From positions 434,001-498,000 of the forward strand of contig JABSSW010000014.1 in NCBI GenBank assembly GCA_018902385.1: DNA of 64,000 nt, written 5' to 3'. Shown here one piece after another: positions 48,541 to 60,040 of the stretch (position 1 is its first letter; each line of letters starts with the position of its first letter). Below the pieces are notes generated by a model that saw only the letters and a program-made list of their open reading frames with translations, was not told the DNA's origin and did not search any database. Made by a program: the position numbers and the translations under genes. Source of the DNA: Physcia stellaris (lineage: Eukaryota; Ascomycota; Lecanoromycetes; Caliciales; Physciaceae).

Positions 48541-50020
48541 TCAAATATTAAACAATGATTTGCGAAATCTGATCATCGCTTGAATGTAAAAATTTTTCAT
48601 TAAAGAATTCGCTAATGAGATTTGAAATGAAACAAAATTAATGAAACGACAATAAAATTTTTTGAAATCGTTTGTTGAATTTTTTGCGAAACGTTTCATG
48701 CGTTTGTAAAAATTTTTTGATTTCATTGTGTGTCGACGTAATAAATTTGATCGAAACACATTGTTTTCGATCATTTCAGAAACATGATTGACTTTTTCTA
48801 TCTGTTTTGCAAATTGTACATTTTTCTTTTCTGTCGTAAAGAGTTTTTTTTTCTTTTTTCGATTGAGATTTGATTGTAATCTTATTGCGTTTGTCAATTG
48901 TGTTCTTGTTCGCGAAATTATGATTAATAATTGTTTCAACTCAATGTTAATGTTGATATTTTTTATTCAATCATTGAAATCAAACATTTTTTCGTTTGTT
49001 TTCACAATTTTTATGAATTGTATTTGTGCTTTATTTCTTGTTGTTCGCTTTTGTTGAATTTTTGATATGAACGAAATCAATGAAACAAATGACGCATTCG
49101 AATTATCTCGTATCGTTTTCGAATTCGATGATTTATTTTTCATAATTTCATCGATAAAATCAAATTCTTCAAAATTTGTAAAAAATTTCGATGTTTGATT
49201 TTGTTGAAATCGATTATTGTTGAAATTTTCAATGCGACGAAACATCTTGATTCTGAATTTTTTTTGATTCATTATTTTTTTCAAAATGAAATTTTGATCA
49301 ATTTCGTATTCGATCGCATTTTTTTTAACGATCAGTATTTTTTTCTTTTTGTTTTCACACAATTCGCATTGATTGTTTTGATTCAAATACATTTGTTTAT
49401 CGTTTAAATTTCATTCGTCGATCATTTTTTGTTATTTTGAAATATCATGAATGTTTGTTGAATAACAATCGTGCTCGATCATAGAAATTTCTGTCGTACG
49501 AAATTTTTTCGCAAATAATATTTGTTGTGTCGTCGAACGTTTTTTTTTTTCATTTTTTCGAAACAAGCAATTTTTATCTTTTTTAGACGTTTGAAAATGA
49601 GAACATTGTTTGAAAAAATGCTCGATTTTTTCACAATTATAACAGATAGAAAAATTGACATTATTGAACGACGTTACAGATGATGCAATTGCAAACGCGT
49701 AATACAGAAAATGTTGTGAATTTTTTTTGAAATTTCTATTTTGCTGTTTTTTATATTTCTGATTTTGATATTTTTGTTGATTATTTCGATTTTGATTGTT
49801 TTGATTTTGATTTTTCTAATTGTATTTTTGTTTTTTTTGATTGAATGCATTATTACGACAAAAAACAAAAACATTTTCGACATTTTTTTGTTTTTCAAAT
49901 TGACGTTTTCTGAATGATGTTGAAACGTTGAAATCGACAAATTGTCGAATAAAAATCGAAATGACTTTGTTATTTTGATTTAAAATGATTGCAAACATAC
50001 GATTCTTTGAATTCATTTCT
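48541..50020 (-). pseudogene. Gag region of the gypsy-type element with zinc knuckle
   Basis: A stretch rich in Gln and Asn (49.7-49.85 kb; CAA and AAT codons) is followed in frame by CYNCEKIEHFFKQC near 49.63 kb, a CX2CX4HX4C knuckle with all four ligands intact. Frames at 48967-49392 and 48541-48939 continue on the same strand; the latter has a capsid-like helical pattern (FKKFYCRFINF). Survival of the CAA runs shows that CpA was not a mutation target. Confidence 0.7.
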
Positions 50021-51561
50021 CGTTGTAATTTCGTTATCGAATTTTTTTTATTTTGATTTTCGATAATATTCTTGATTAATTTGACAGTGATTTCAAAATC
50101 GTACGTCGAATTTTTTTCTGTGCAATTATTTTTTTAACGATTTTTTTCGTCATGTCATCGTTCAATTTCGATATCATTTTGTATGACATTTGATTTTGTA
50201 TCTTTTTGAAAAATATTCGTTGAATTTTTTTCGCTTTTTCAACATATTCATTAAACGATTTTTTTAGTTGTTTAAAGTTATATAATGCATTTAAAATCGA
50301 TTCGTATTCAATTTTTTTTTTAAAAAAATTTTTTTGCGAAAGCTTTTTGAAAACATTTCAATTTTTCATCAAAATATTTTTTTGATTATTAATTCATTTG
50401 ATTGCGTTTTTTTTAGTTTTGAATATCACGATGTAACATTGAAAATTTTTTTTGTTTTTCGTGTTTAATTGTGATTGAATCAACTATTGAATTTCGATGA
50501 ATCGTAGTCATCGAAAAAAAATTTTCGAAAAATATTCGTGAAAATTCGAAATTTGTATGATTTTCGAAAACATTTTTTTTTGATAATCAATTACGACAAA
50601 CGTTTTTAACGTATTGATGTTTTTGAAAATAATAAACTGTTTCGTGAAATGTTGTGAAAATATCTTTACAAAAATCGATTTACGATAAAAGTGAGAAATT
50701 TTTCGTTAAAATTGCTTAAAAAATGAAATCAATTCGTCGATAAAAGTGAAAATTCGACTTTTTGATTTTGAAAATTCAATAAAAATAACGAAATTGTTTA
50801 TCGCAAAAAACTTTGATAAATCAATAAATTCAATTGATAATTCAAATATCGAAATGATTGCGAATGTTAAAATAATTTCGAAAAATTCGTTTTTCAATGT
50901 TTTGTTATTTATCGACATTGAAATTACTGATTTAAAAACAGATGATTTAATTGAATTTCACAAACGAATTTTTTTCGTTTGTTTTTTTTCTCGAATCTTG
51001 TACAAATCAAAAATAAAATTTATGTCAGAATTCGACTTTGACATCAATTTACTTTCAAGAAAAAATTTATGATAAGTGTTTTCAATCTATTTCGATGAAA
51101 TGATTGAAAAATGATAAATTTTTAAAAAAAAAATTATGACAAGATGTTTTTTTTCAGTCGTTGAAAAAATCGATCAACGAAAATGTTCATTTTTCGAAAA
51201 ATGCGAATTCGATTGATTTCGACTAAAATCGATTATGATAAAGTTGTCAAAATTGATAACGAAAAATGCGAATATTTTCGAATAAACAAATCGATGATAA
51301 ATAAAATAAGTTGTTGAATGATTTTGTGATGTAATAAAGTCGTAATCTTAATAATTGATGTAGAAATTGTGAATAATGTTCTTGATGATAAATAATCGTT
51401 ATTGTATTGTAAATTCTGAGTTTTAACGTTTGACGATTTTCAAATTTTTCTATCGTAATTTCAATCTCATTCGACGTTTTGTATTCTCGTGACATTTAAT
51501 TTCGAATTTTGATTGCGAATCAATGATAAAAATTTAAATAATTTCTGACTAAATCATCAAA

Positions 51562-51721
51562 TGAAAAGTTCAGATAATAGAAACAACAAGAAAATCGATA
51601 TTACGATAGGACACGATTGAGTGATAAAGATGATTAATTTGCTATCTACGGCCAGAGGTCAGATATGCAATTTGATGACTAACTAGCGGCCATATCGCCC
51701 ATAGCACCTGCAGGGCTTACA
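51562..51721 (-). repeat. 5' LTR, partly intact copy (160 bp)
   Basis: The right two thirds (from about 51645) are GC-balanced and undamaged. The left part carries the same type of changes as the interior. The edge of the mutated block therefore lies inside this LTR. Confidence 0.9.
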
Positions 51722-52303
51722 GCGCAGGAGGGTCTTGACCTTCGGCTACGTACTAAGCGACAAGGGGCAGATAGCCGAAGAACGGGATTCTCCCGTCGAC
51801 GCGTCCGTCAAGACTTCATGTGTCCAATCAGTACCTTAGTACTCGTATCCAACCTCGCGATGTCCAAACGGAGCCGCTCAACCCGACTGCGACCGAACAA
51901 CCTTGCTCGCTACGAGTCACCCTCACCATGCGAATCAGGCTGTCATTGGGTCCAAAGATTATTCCCGTTTCATGTCTGCAAGGTGAGCCACCATGGCTTG
52001 GCGGGGCATTTCCGTGAAGGCTCAATGGAAGCATGGGCTCTGGAGATCAATCTTTCTAATTGGTTAAGGAAACACGGTATTGTCAATAAGCCGACTCATC
52101 TGGTGTACTTCAGCAGGCATATCAGCATCGGCAGGCTGTGCCTGCACGAGGCTTACATGTCAGAAGAAGCACTGTCGCGGATACTTTGTGGCTGTGATAC
52201 TCCGTCATCATTGTTCGTTCGACATCCCAGACTGCACTTTATATGCCAGCAGTGGGAGTGCTCGATTGTCAGATTAAAAACTCGAGCTCGACTGTCCTAA
52301 ACT
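51722..52303 (+). other. Upstream region of the second HET gene
   Basis: Normal base composition. An open frame at 51818-52300 (160 codons, cysteine-containing) ends 3 bp before the HET start codon. It matches no family I know, and a minus-strand frame overlaps it. I do not call it a gene. Confidence 0.4.
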
Positions 52304-55300
52304 ATGGATCATCTTCCATATCCCAAGAGTCCTGCGCATGGTCCCCTTCGTGTACCGATCCTGGTCAGCAGAGCATGCCCCATCGACGGTACAGTGGTGC
52401 GGCCTGTCGATAGCTGGCGGAATTACGCAAGGTCACTCGGTCATGGCAGAGCTGACAGCATTCCCGGACAAACGAGAACCCTTCAGGAAATGTTATACTT
52501 CGGCATCATTTCTCAATGTAGTGGAGAACGCGTTAATGTGAACGATTACATGTCCAATGGATATCTGGATTCCACTCACCTCCCATATGTATCGTTCGGT
52601 AATATCTCTGTCGATGAACTGTATAAAGCGTTCGAAGACTCAGAGGTGATACTGCGCGAATATGCAAAGAGAGCATTGGATCGCGCATCCGTCAATTACC
52701 AGGATAGTAACACTTTGCAACTGGTTATACTGTCCATAAGAATACTTACGGACCTACTACGCAGAGCCCATTGCAATTTTACATCAGTGAATTTTCGTCC
52801 GGCCTATTACAAGAACCAAGATGTCCACTCGACTGCTGCTGGGCTTCGCTGCGAGGTGCTTCGGGACCGTATGTCTTCCAGACAGGTCTGGTGTCCATCA
52901 GTAGTCTCCAAGATACTTCAAAACTTCAATGCATCAACTGCTTATTATCTCTCGGCGCTTAGACGTCCAATCCCACGCCCTGGGACTCCCAACCATAGTC
53001 GGTGTACGGATGAGAGATGCGAGCTAGACTATGACTGGCGCAACTACCAGCAAGTGCACACAAGTCAGTGTCAAGAAGGCCGGTCCTGCAAGATGGTCCA
53101 AGCTCCCTTCGAGGATATTTTGAACATTCTTCGTGAAGGGGCAATTCCAGTGGTGAAGCTGGATTCGCAGCGGTTAGAGGCAAGTAAAGTCGAGTATGGA
53201 TTACCTTACGTCGTAGCTACGCATGTCTGGGCCGGTGGATTGGGTAATCCGAAGGGAAACGCAATGTGGCTTTGCCAGCTGCAGGAGATGTCTCGGCTGA
53301 CTACCTTGAGCCAGAAGTCGATTCGTCGATTTGAGAGCGACCTCAAGCCCGAGAGGGTCTTCCCGACGTTATGGGAGACCATAGTTGATCCTTTGCGATG
53401 GGTTCCCAGACCTCCACCTTCCTGGTACTGGGTGGACACACTGAATACTCCAAGAATCGATGAGGATGCAGTGACTGCGGATTACAGAGACCGAATAATG
53501 GACTTCCGCATACTCGCAATCGATAGAATGACCCAAACTTATGCTGCGGCTGACTCGGCAATTGTACTAGAACCGGAACTTCGTCAACTTGACCTCAAGT
53601 GGTATCAGCGCCCTTCAGATTCGGATGATCATGAGGCCGACGAGACACTCTTACAAATCTTGAGTATCTTACTAGTCTCTACCTGGATGACACGCTGCTG
53701 GACTTACCAGGAAGGTACTATGGCTAAAGAGCTTTTGGTCAAATTATGTCATGACGATCTTTTCCCCATGCGTTTGGCACGCCGTGACATTCTTGCCAGG
53801 AACCGACGGCGTTTGGCTTGCGGCCAATATAGCGCCATTCATGAGATGCTAGACGAAACGTCGTCCTGGTTTTCCCAGCTGCCAGCTACACGAAAGGACG
53901 ATGAGAGTGTTGGCCGCAAAGAGATTGCAAAAGGAGATCCCGAGGTATTCACAAGGATTTGGAATGCTGTAGCAGTACGATCTACAACTTACGCTATCGA
54001 TCGTCTGGCCATACTTGCTCTACTCGTCGACCTCAGACCAAGCGAAGTACGCAAGAAAGGCCCAAGAGACGGATTGAAAGCGATCTTGAAGGCGCAGGAG
54101 GAATTGCCACTAGCCCTATTATTTCAGCCCCCGCTGGTAGACGGAGTACATAGCGGCTCAGCAGAAGACCCTGAGATCCATGATGGAGATGACACCTACC
54201 CACTGCCCACCAATATTGGGAGTGAACCACTGCCAGAGCAATTGGGCTGGATGCGGCGAAATCCACGCTACTTATACTTTAACAATGAACTGCTCGGAGC
54301 TGGGCGATTTCGACCCGGGCTGTTCAAGCTGCACAACTTGCAAGGTGTCAGTGGTCGCCAAATCCGACTCTGTAATGATTTTGAATCTTGTGTCTTCAGC
54401 ATGGCTTTTGGCTTCGTGTCGGAGAGAAGGCGTCAACGAATCGGGGAAGGTTCAGATCTATACTTGCTCACTAGCTCTGAAGCACGACCGCAAGACGCTT
54501 TTCGACTGGTAGATACTACCTTCTTCGGCATTCTACTCGAAGAGCTGTATCCTCACCATATACTAGTAGAGGACAATCTGCCACAGGCACGATTGTTTCG
54601 CTATATTCATCACGTATCCTGCACATCATTCGAGGCCCACATTACTGCTCCAATGCGGAACTCGAGTCATCCTACTTTCATAGAGCGGCAGCCCTTGGTC
54701 GATGGCTGGGAATATCGGATCACATGCGATTTTGGCGATACTGAAGCCCCAAGCAGTCATCGAATCCGAGGAGTCATTCCTGAATGGATCACGGCATTTG
54801 ATATACTAAGCACGATCATGCCAATCCTAGTATTCTACTATCTCGTATGTTTCGGATTCTGTTGCATTGCCGGTTTTGCGCATCAACCTGGCTCATTTCC
54901 GAAGGGTTGGCTCGCTATGATTGCATTCTTCTTTGCCTTTAGGTGGTTGTTCTTTACCTGGAACAATCACCGAGAATACACCAAGGCTGTGAACAGCATT
55001 AACTTTAATGATTGGGTCAATGGTATTGGGGGTGAGGCCGCCGGCGGTCACAATCCCATAATTGATAGCGATAGGGTGCATACTGGATTCAACGTCAATA
55101 TGAATTTGCGGGAGACTATAGTACTGGCGTTGTTGTGCTCTATCTTCATCATCGCTGGCGCTGCCAAATACGAGAATACGAATTGCCGCTGGCTAATTGC
55201 GGTGGGAGGTTCTGGGCTCGGCGAGCTACTGCTGAGATGGATCTTGGAATTATGTTTGCCTACCTCAATATTTTGGGGACCCCTAACCCACGCAGGGCAG

Positions 55301-55381
55301 CCTGAGCATCCTGCACTGCGGAGGGCATATCTGAGTCCCTCACGGCTGACAGTTTGGTTGAAGGCTAACATCCGAGGATAA
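52304..55381 (+). CDS. HET-domain membrane protein, 1025 aa, intronless
   Basis: This is a single uninterrupted frame. The HET blocks are GAIPVVKL (about residue 278), YVVATHVWAGGLGN (about 303), WYWVDTLNTPR (about 373) and STWMTRCWTYQEGTMA (about 459). A cysteine-rich stretch precedes them: CTDERC at about 235 and SQCQEGRSC at about 256. The C-terminus has four hydrophobic segments (about residues 829-859, 867-886, 936-952 and 962-983), predicting membrane anchoring, which is unusual for the better-known soluble HET proteins. HET proteins mediate non-self recognition and programmed cell death at hyphal fusion. This protein and the one at 7796-11120 share the N-terminal Cys/His region and the GAIPLV/GAIPVV lead-in, so they belong to the same subgroup. 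Confidence 0.9.
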   Translation: MDHLPYPKSPAHGPLRVPILVSRACPIDGTVVRPVDSWRNYARSLGHGRADSIPGQTRTLQEMLYFGIISQCSGERVNVNDYMSNGYLDSTHLPYVSFGNISVDELYKAFEDSEVILREYAKRALDRASVNYQDSNTLQLVILSIRILTDLLRRAHCNFTSVNFRPAYYKNQDVHSTAAGLRCEVLRDRMSSRQVWCPSVVSKILQNFNASTAYYLSALRRPIPRPGTPNHSRCTDERCELDYDWRNYQQVHTSQCQEGRSCKMVQAPFEDILNILREGAIPVVKLDSQRLEASKVEYGLPYVVATHVWAGGLGNPKGNAMWLCQLQEMSRLTTLSQKSIRRFESDLKPERVFPTLWETIVDPLRWVPRPPPSWYWVDTLNTPRIDEDAVTADYRDRIMDFRILAIDRMTQTYAAADSAIVLEPELRQLDLKWYQRPSDSDDHEADETLLQILSILLVSTWMTRCWTYQEGTMAKELLVKLCHDDLFPMRLARRDILARNRRRLACGQYSAIHEMLDETSSWFSQLPATRKDDESVGRKEIAKGDPEVFTRIWNAVAVRSTTYAIDRLAILALLVDLRPSEVRKKGPRDGLKAILKAQEELPLALLFQPPLVDGVHSGSAEDPEIHDGDDTYPLPTNIGSEPLPEQLGWMRRNPRYLYFNNELLGAGRFRPGLFKLHNLQGVSGRQIRLCNDFESCVFSMAFGFVSERRRQRIGEGSDLYLLTSSEARPQDAFRLVDTTFFGILLEELYPHHILVEDNLPQARLFRYIHHVSCTSFEAHITAPMRNSSHPTFIERQPLVDGWEYRITCDFGDTEAPSSHRIRGVIPEWITAFDILSTIMPILVFYYLVCFGFCCIAGFAHQPGSFPKGWLAMIAFFFAFRWLFFTWNNHREYTKAVNSINFNDWVNGIGGEAAGGHNPIIDSDRVHTGFNVNMNLRETIVLALLCSIFIIAGAAKYENTNCRWLIAVGGSGLGELLLRWILELCLPTSIFWGPLTHAGQPEHPALRRAYLSPSRLTVWLKANIRG

Positions 55382-55528
55382 ATACGTATTCTAGCTTACA
55401 AAGAATTGAGCATTACTTCAAGTTCGATACGTATGTTGCAGCTGGAACTTCGAAACGTTGAATGAACTACCTAATAGACTCCTCGTCCCTAGCCGTTCGA
55501 TTCACTATGCTCTAGCTACGAGTCATAC

Positions 55529-57714
55529 TCAGTATTTTGCCTCGACAGCGGCGTACTCTTTGCCCCGACATTTCAAGCTGAACAGCAGTGGCCCGCTCTG
55601 TACTGTGACAACCAGTTTGAAATTGAGTTGCCACCACTTTACCACCCTACCGTCCGGCTCCCGCCTCGAGCGCTTCTCAAAGTAGTCCTCTGAAAGGACT
55701 GATAAGTCCGTCTTGAGTTTGCAATTTACCTGCAAGAGGTCACCTCTTGGATGGCGGGGCGCACGTTCTCTGTCGCATTGCCACAACGTATCCTCCACTT
55801 GCAATTCGCTATGCGGAGGATTCTCGTCGAAGGTACGGGAGTAATCGATCTCGATAGGACGGGCTCGTTGAAGGTCATCGCCCTGGTGAATGTACCACAT
55901 CATTTTCGCCACACCCCATTCTCCGTAGTGTTGGCTGTAGGTCTGTTTCTCGCCTTTATCCTCGAGTGGGTCAATGTTGTAGCTGATGCAATTCACACCA
56001 TAGTGCTTTGTTGCAACATTGGAGACGACAACAGCTTCGTTTGGAGTGTTGTACATCACAGCACCACGGACGATGGCCGACCAGCTTGAAAGATCGTGTT
56101 AGCAAATGGAGTGGCTACGGAGTACGAGCCCTTGGAAGTCGAGCACTTACGCATCGTTGGGCTGAATGACACGGATGTCTGGATGCTTTGCCTTGATCTT
56201 CGAGTGGAGATAGGCGCTCGCACCGAATCCTCCCACAAGAAAGATAGCCTGACATTGTCCTTTAAGCGTAGTACTCGACGCATTTGACAGTGAATTATGC
56301 TTACGGTAATTTCCTTGCCCTTGGGATGCTGGTCCATAACTCGTTTCAAACGGGCCTCAGTGATCTGCTCAGATACGAGCCTCTCGATATCGAGAATTAT
56401 TGGATCGAATATCTCATACAGCTGGGTCCTAGGGACTGAAGTCAACATTCTGGTCCAGAGATTGCGCGATGTGATTACAGAAGTTACTGGAATACCTTTT
56501 GACCGTGATCGTGTCTTTGGAGAGGCCCAATTCAAGGCGATCCTTGAGCCCAGCTTTGGGGAAATTGATGTATTGCTCATCAAGGTCAGAGGTATGGAAA
56601 CCCGTCTTTACATGCTGATCAAAATGCTTCATCCCTAAAGCATAGCAACTCTTCTCGCGAAGCCGTACAAATTCCTTCTCTCCGACGAGGTTCTTGACGT
56701 ATTCCTCGAAGCGGCGGTTGAGCATTAACGAGCCGGCGAGCCCTCCTGCCGCGTTATCACTATCAGTCCTACTTCTATGGTTTGGAAGGGATTGATATCA
56801 CCACATCTCACTCAACGTACCTTTAGAGCCGACTAGCTCTTTTAGCTCGAATGGCTTCAAGCTCGTTATCTCGTACGATATTAAGTCCACAGTACCGCCT
56901 CCCGCATCGCATACGACGAAGGCATCACCAACGGCCAATCCTTTGTCTCCCATGTGATGCAAAGTGAACAGAGCAGCTGCTTCTGGCTCCTTAATTAGTT
57001 TCACGGGAGTAAGTCCAGCATTGCGCGCCGCCTAGTTTTAAGTGGTTACGATTAGCACGACACAAGCTCTGATAGCTTTTGGGTTGGGTTAGGGATGATT
57101 GGAAAAGAAGCCCACTAACCCTCAACGTTGCGTCTTGTGCATTTTCTGACCACACTGCCGGCACCGTCACTACAAACTTCTTCTTGAGCAGATTGAAGTA
57201 ATCCTTAGGGTATTTTGACTCAATGTTGGCTGACGCGTGCGTCCATAGTGCACTGATGAAGTCCGTGGCCACCGCAATGGCAGGCTTGCCTAGGCGTTTG
57301 AGCTCTGCTTTGGTGTCCACTGCAGGAACATAGATCGGTCTTGGCTGGTCTGGGTCCAGAAGCAGCTTGATACCTTCGATGCGACCTTCGGTGGCCCTGT
57401 CTAATTCGAAGCCCCATCTAATCACCCCATTGTCGTACTTTACGAGAGTTGGACACTTATCCCAGCTGGTCCCACCGGCTCCCGGCCACTCTTTGATCAC
57501 ATAGATCTCGGAGGGATTTGCCGAAAGACAGTATGATATTCCACTGAAAGTAGTGCCGAAATCCTGTTCATCTTTGATCAGAATCAATCAGTACCTTCGT
57601 AGATGTGTCAAAACTTACAATTCCAATGTTGACTGAATTGTCATCATCATCTGTGTCGATCTGGGTCTTGGACATGCGGTCGGCCAGTGAGGAAAGACCT
57701 GAGCGGTCGGACAT
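55529..57714 (-). CDS. Hsp70-like (HSPA12-type) ATPase, 592 aa, 7 exons (model)
   Basis: Exons: 57714-57619, 57563-57120, 57031-56821, 56745-56496, 56428-56305, 56248-56151, 56084-55529. The six introns (55-88 nt) have GT..AG ends and sum to an open frame. Actin-like ATPase motifs appear in order: NIGIDFGTTFSG (phosphate 1), VPAVWSENAQDATLR then NAGLTPVKLIKEPEAAALF, VVCDAGGGTVDLISYEI (phosphate 2) and AIFLVGGFGASAYLHSKI (adenosine site). A normal substrate-binding domain is absent, and the C-terminal part is of the type seen in fungal HSPA12-like proteins. Such genes often sit near HET or NLR-type loci, but a role here is inference. The start is uncertain: MSDRSG at 57714 was chosen; ATG 57780 is in frame and would add 22 residues. 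Confidence 0.85.
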
Positions 57715-58679
57715 GTCGTCTTTGATCGATTTTGAACGCGAGGTTTCCGATCTTAGAAAAAAAGATTTGACGTGGAGCATCTACGGTCTCCGCGAAAGGG
57801 GCACTTCTAGCTGGAGCGAAAGCCTGGGGATTATCAACTGTTTGGAGCTTCAAGAACCCCGCTTCTTTTTTTCTCAAGCTCGTCATTCTCAGGAAGTACG
57901 CAACGGCTGGTTCTGACGCTATAGGACATTAGGCTGAGCATAAGTGCGACTTGGTCTAGAAGCCGGCTGTGTGTAAAGTGCATGCCCCATCGAGTGACCT
58001 TGAGGGAGTTGATGCCAACATCACCTCCACAATCGTTCGTCAGCAGTCAGTCTAGATCCGATGCCCTTGTCGATATCTCATGCAAGAGGCTCTGAAAATG
58101 CACATCTCCGCTGGCTTTCAAGTCGAGCCGATGCAACCCCATATTTGGATCACAGTAAGACTATCTGCACCCGATACTAAAGTGCTTCGTTAAAGTGATA
58201 CAGGGGTTCATGTCTATCGGCAATGGCGTTTTTCGTCCGTAGGAGCCGAGAGCTGTCGGGACGGAATGAGACTCAAGATCCACGCGCCAGCACATGCCCG
58301 ACCGCGATATGAACCCGCACACAACAGCATTCCATCGCTAAGATACGAAGATGCATATCCCGATCACTTGGGTCGGTTAGTATCATTATGTATCGCGTCT
58401 TGCCTCGGGCGTAGGTGACTATGCAAGCTGCAGCGCTAAGTCTGGCCTTTTGTATTAGCGCACTTTGAAGCATGAGTCTTGGCGCACCAATTCTTGTGTT
58501 CCGAGAATGATGATCTTCTGAGGTCTCTCGCGTATCAAACCTCGAATCACGATGCCGAACCCATTCCGGCTTACAAACCCGATCGTCATTCACTTGGGTT
58601 GTTTCGTGGACCTCTCTTCCCATAATTTCAGCCAGCTGAAGACCGCGCCTCCACAAGGAAGCCACTGCTTGTCTCTTCA
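57715..58679. other. Intergenic region between divergent genes
   Basis: It separates the minus-strand Hsp70-like gene from the plus-strand coiled-coil gene, so it should hold both promoters. No clear TATA box or supported ORF (58273-58770 minus is not convincing). Confidence 0.45.
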
Positions 58680-60040
58680 ATGTCGGATCAAGGAGCTTAC
58701 GAAACCTCGATGGTCCCTCAAGGCATCTCTGGAGATGAGGATCAGGAAATGACAGATGCCTCTGAGACAAAGAATTGCCAAGCGGGCATGACCGACCTCC
58801 AAAAGAAGTTTATCACCAGAGCTCGGGAGAAACTTGCCACGAAGTTGAAACTCAGCGCAATGTTATCACAATCCTTAGAAGAAATCTGGGGTATCCTTGA
58901 AGACATACTCCCAGTTCCCGCCGATCTGGAAGCAGAACGATTGGTCGGTTCGATTCCTTACGTTTTCGTAGTCCTCCTGACTGATCATACAATAGAGGGC
59001 ATCAAATTCGAAAATTGCACAACTTGAGGATGACACGAAGCAGTTTCTCAGGGACAAACAGTCCTGGCAAAATCGAGACCTCAAGCAGAAATCTGAGATA
59101 CAACATTTCAAGGGCGAGACTGACATGCTGCTGGGACAGAACCAGTCGTTGAATTTGCAAAACACCAAGCTAATAAATGAGCTGGCGACTCTCAAGGATA
59201 CAGTCACCGCTCACAACAGCTCGTTAGCGCAGCTGGAGCATGAGCTGGTCGAAAAGAAGAAAGAGCTGGGTAAGCTGCATTCAATGATCGTCCGCAGCAG
59301 GCCGGAAAGCGACGCGTTCGACGACCACCATTTCACCATGGCATTTGGCACCCTCCAGGCGAACATACAGAACACCGTGAAAGGACACTTCGATGGCACC
59401 CTTGCCAGAAGTGAATTGGAACCACTGAACTCGGTAACCAAGCCTGATGACCGTGATCTGTTTTTGCAATCTTACATAGCAAAATTGGTAGCGTGGGGCT
59501 ACTTCAGTCAAGATGCTGGAGTCTTCGGCCTGGAGAGAGATGCTGAGGAAAGTCAAGCAAGGTTCGAGACTCAACTTCGCAAACATGAAGGTAAGCGTGA
59601 ATACACTCTACGGAATTAATAGTTGACGGAGTCTACTAGTTTCGAGCGAAGAGATCACGAACTGGAGGATCCAGACCATCAAAATTGGCAAAAAACTGAA
59701 TAGTCCTCGCTCCGTCGGCCTGACCCGTGATCTCACAGGTCTCCCTGACAAAATACTATCCCATAAACGACAAAGAGCTAAAGAAGGCCTCCGCACCCTT
59801 GCACGGTTCGCCTACGACCTAGCGCTTCAGATGCGACAATGCAGGACTAGGTATGAGTGGGCGCAGACAGCGAAGGTGGATTCCTTCGATGAGGCAGATT
59901 TCGACCGGATCGAAGACTACAACACAGAAGCTGAAGAACGGGCAGGGTCAGCTTCGAGAGTTCTATTTGGCCCTCTGTATAAGCATGTGGATGGTCGTCA
60001 GCGTGTCTTACTGAGGAAGGGCGTGGTCCTGTTCAATTAG
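58680..60040 (+). CDS. Coiled-coil protein of unknown function, 419 aa, 3 exons (model)
   Basis: Exons 58680-58943, 58996-59590 and 59640-60040. Intron 2 (GTAAGC..CTAG) is clear. Intron 1 has a good branch site (CTGAC at 58978) and AG end, but its GTCGGT donor is weak and was chosen to keep the frame. After an acidic N-terminus, residues about 80-200 form a coiled coil (IAQLEDDTKQFL, LINELATLKDTV, LAQLEHELVEKKKELGKL). Then comes a domain starting DHHFTMAFGTLQANIQN and ending SRVLFGPLYK and RVLLRKGVVLFN. This layout recurs in lineage-expanded fungal proteins of unknown function. No catalytic motif is visible. Confidence 0.7.

Larger units (their letters stand above)
41054..51721 (-). mobile_element. 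Ty3/gypsy-type LTR retrotransposon, hypermutated, 10.7 kb
   Basis: Two 160-bp direct repeats with TG..CA ends bound the element (41054-41213 and 51562-51721). On the minus strand, from 5' to 3', come a Gln/Asn-rich gag with a zinc knuckle (about 49.6 kb), RT motifs (about 46.5 kb), an integrase zinc-binding region and a DDE core (45.4-44.7 kb). A purine tract then lies directly before the 3' LTR. RT before integrase is the Ty3/gypsy order. Stops are frequent. Lys-rich frames (41705-42929) and a minisatellite lie between the integrase and the 3' LTR. No identical target duplication is visible (ACGT before the left LTR, GCGCA after the right). The gag-to-RT distance (about 3 kb) is longer than usual, so an insertion may be nested inside. 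Confidence 0.8.
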
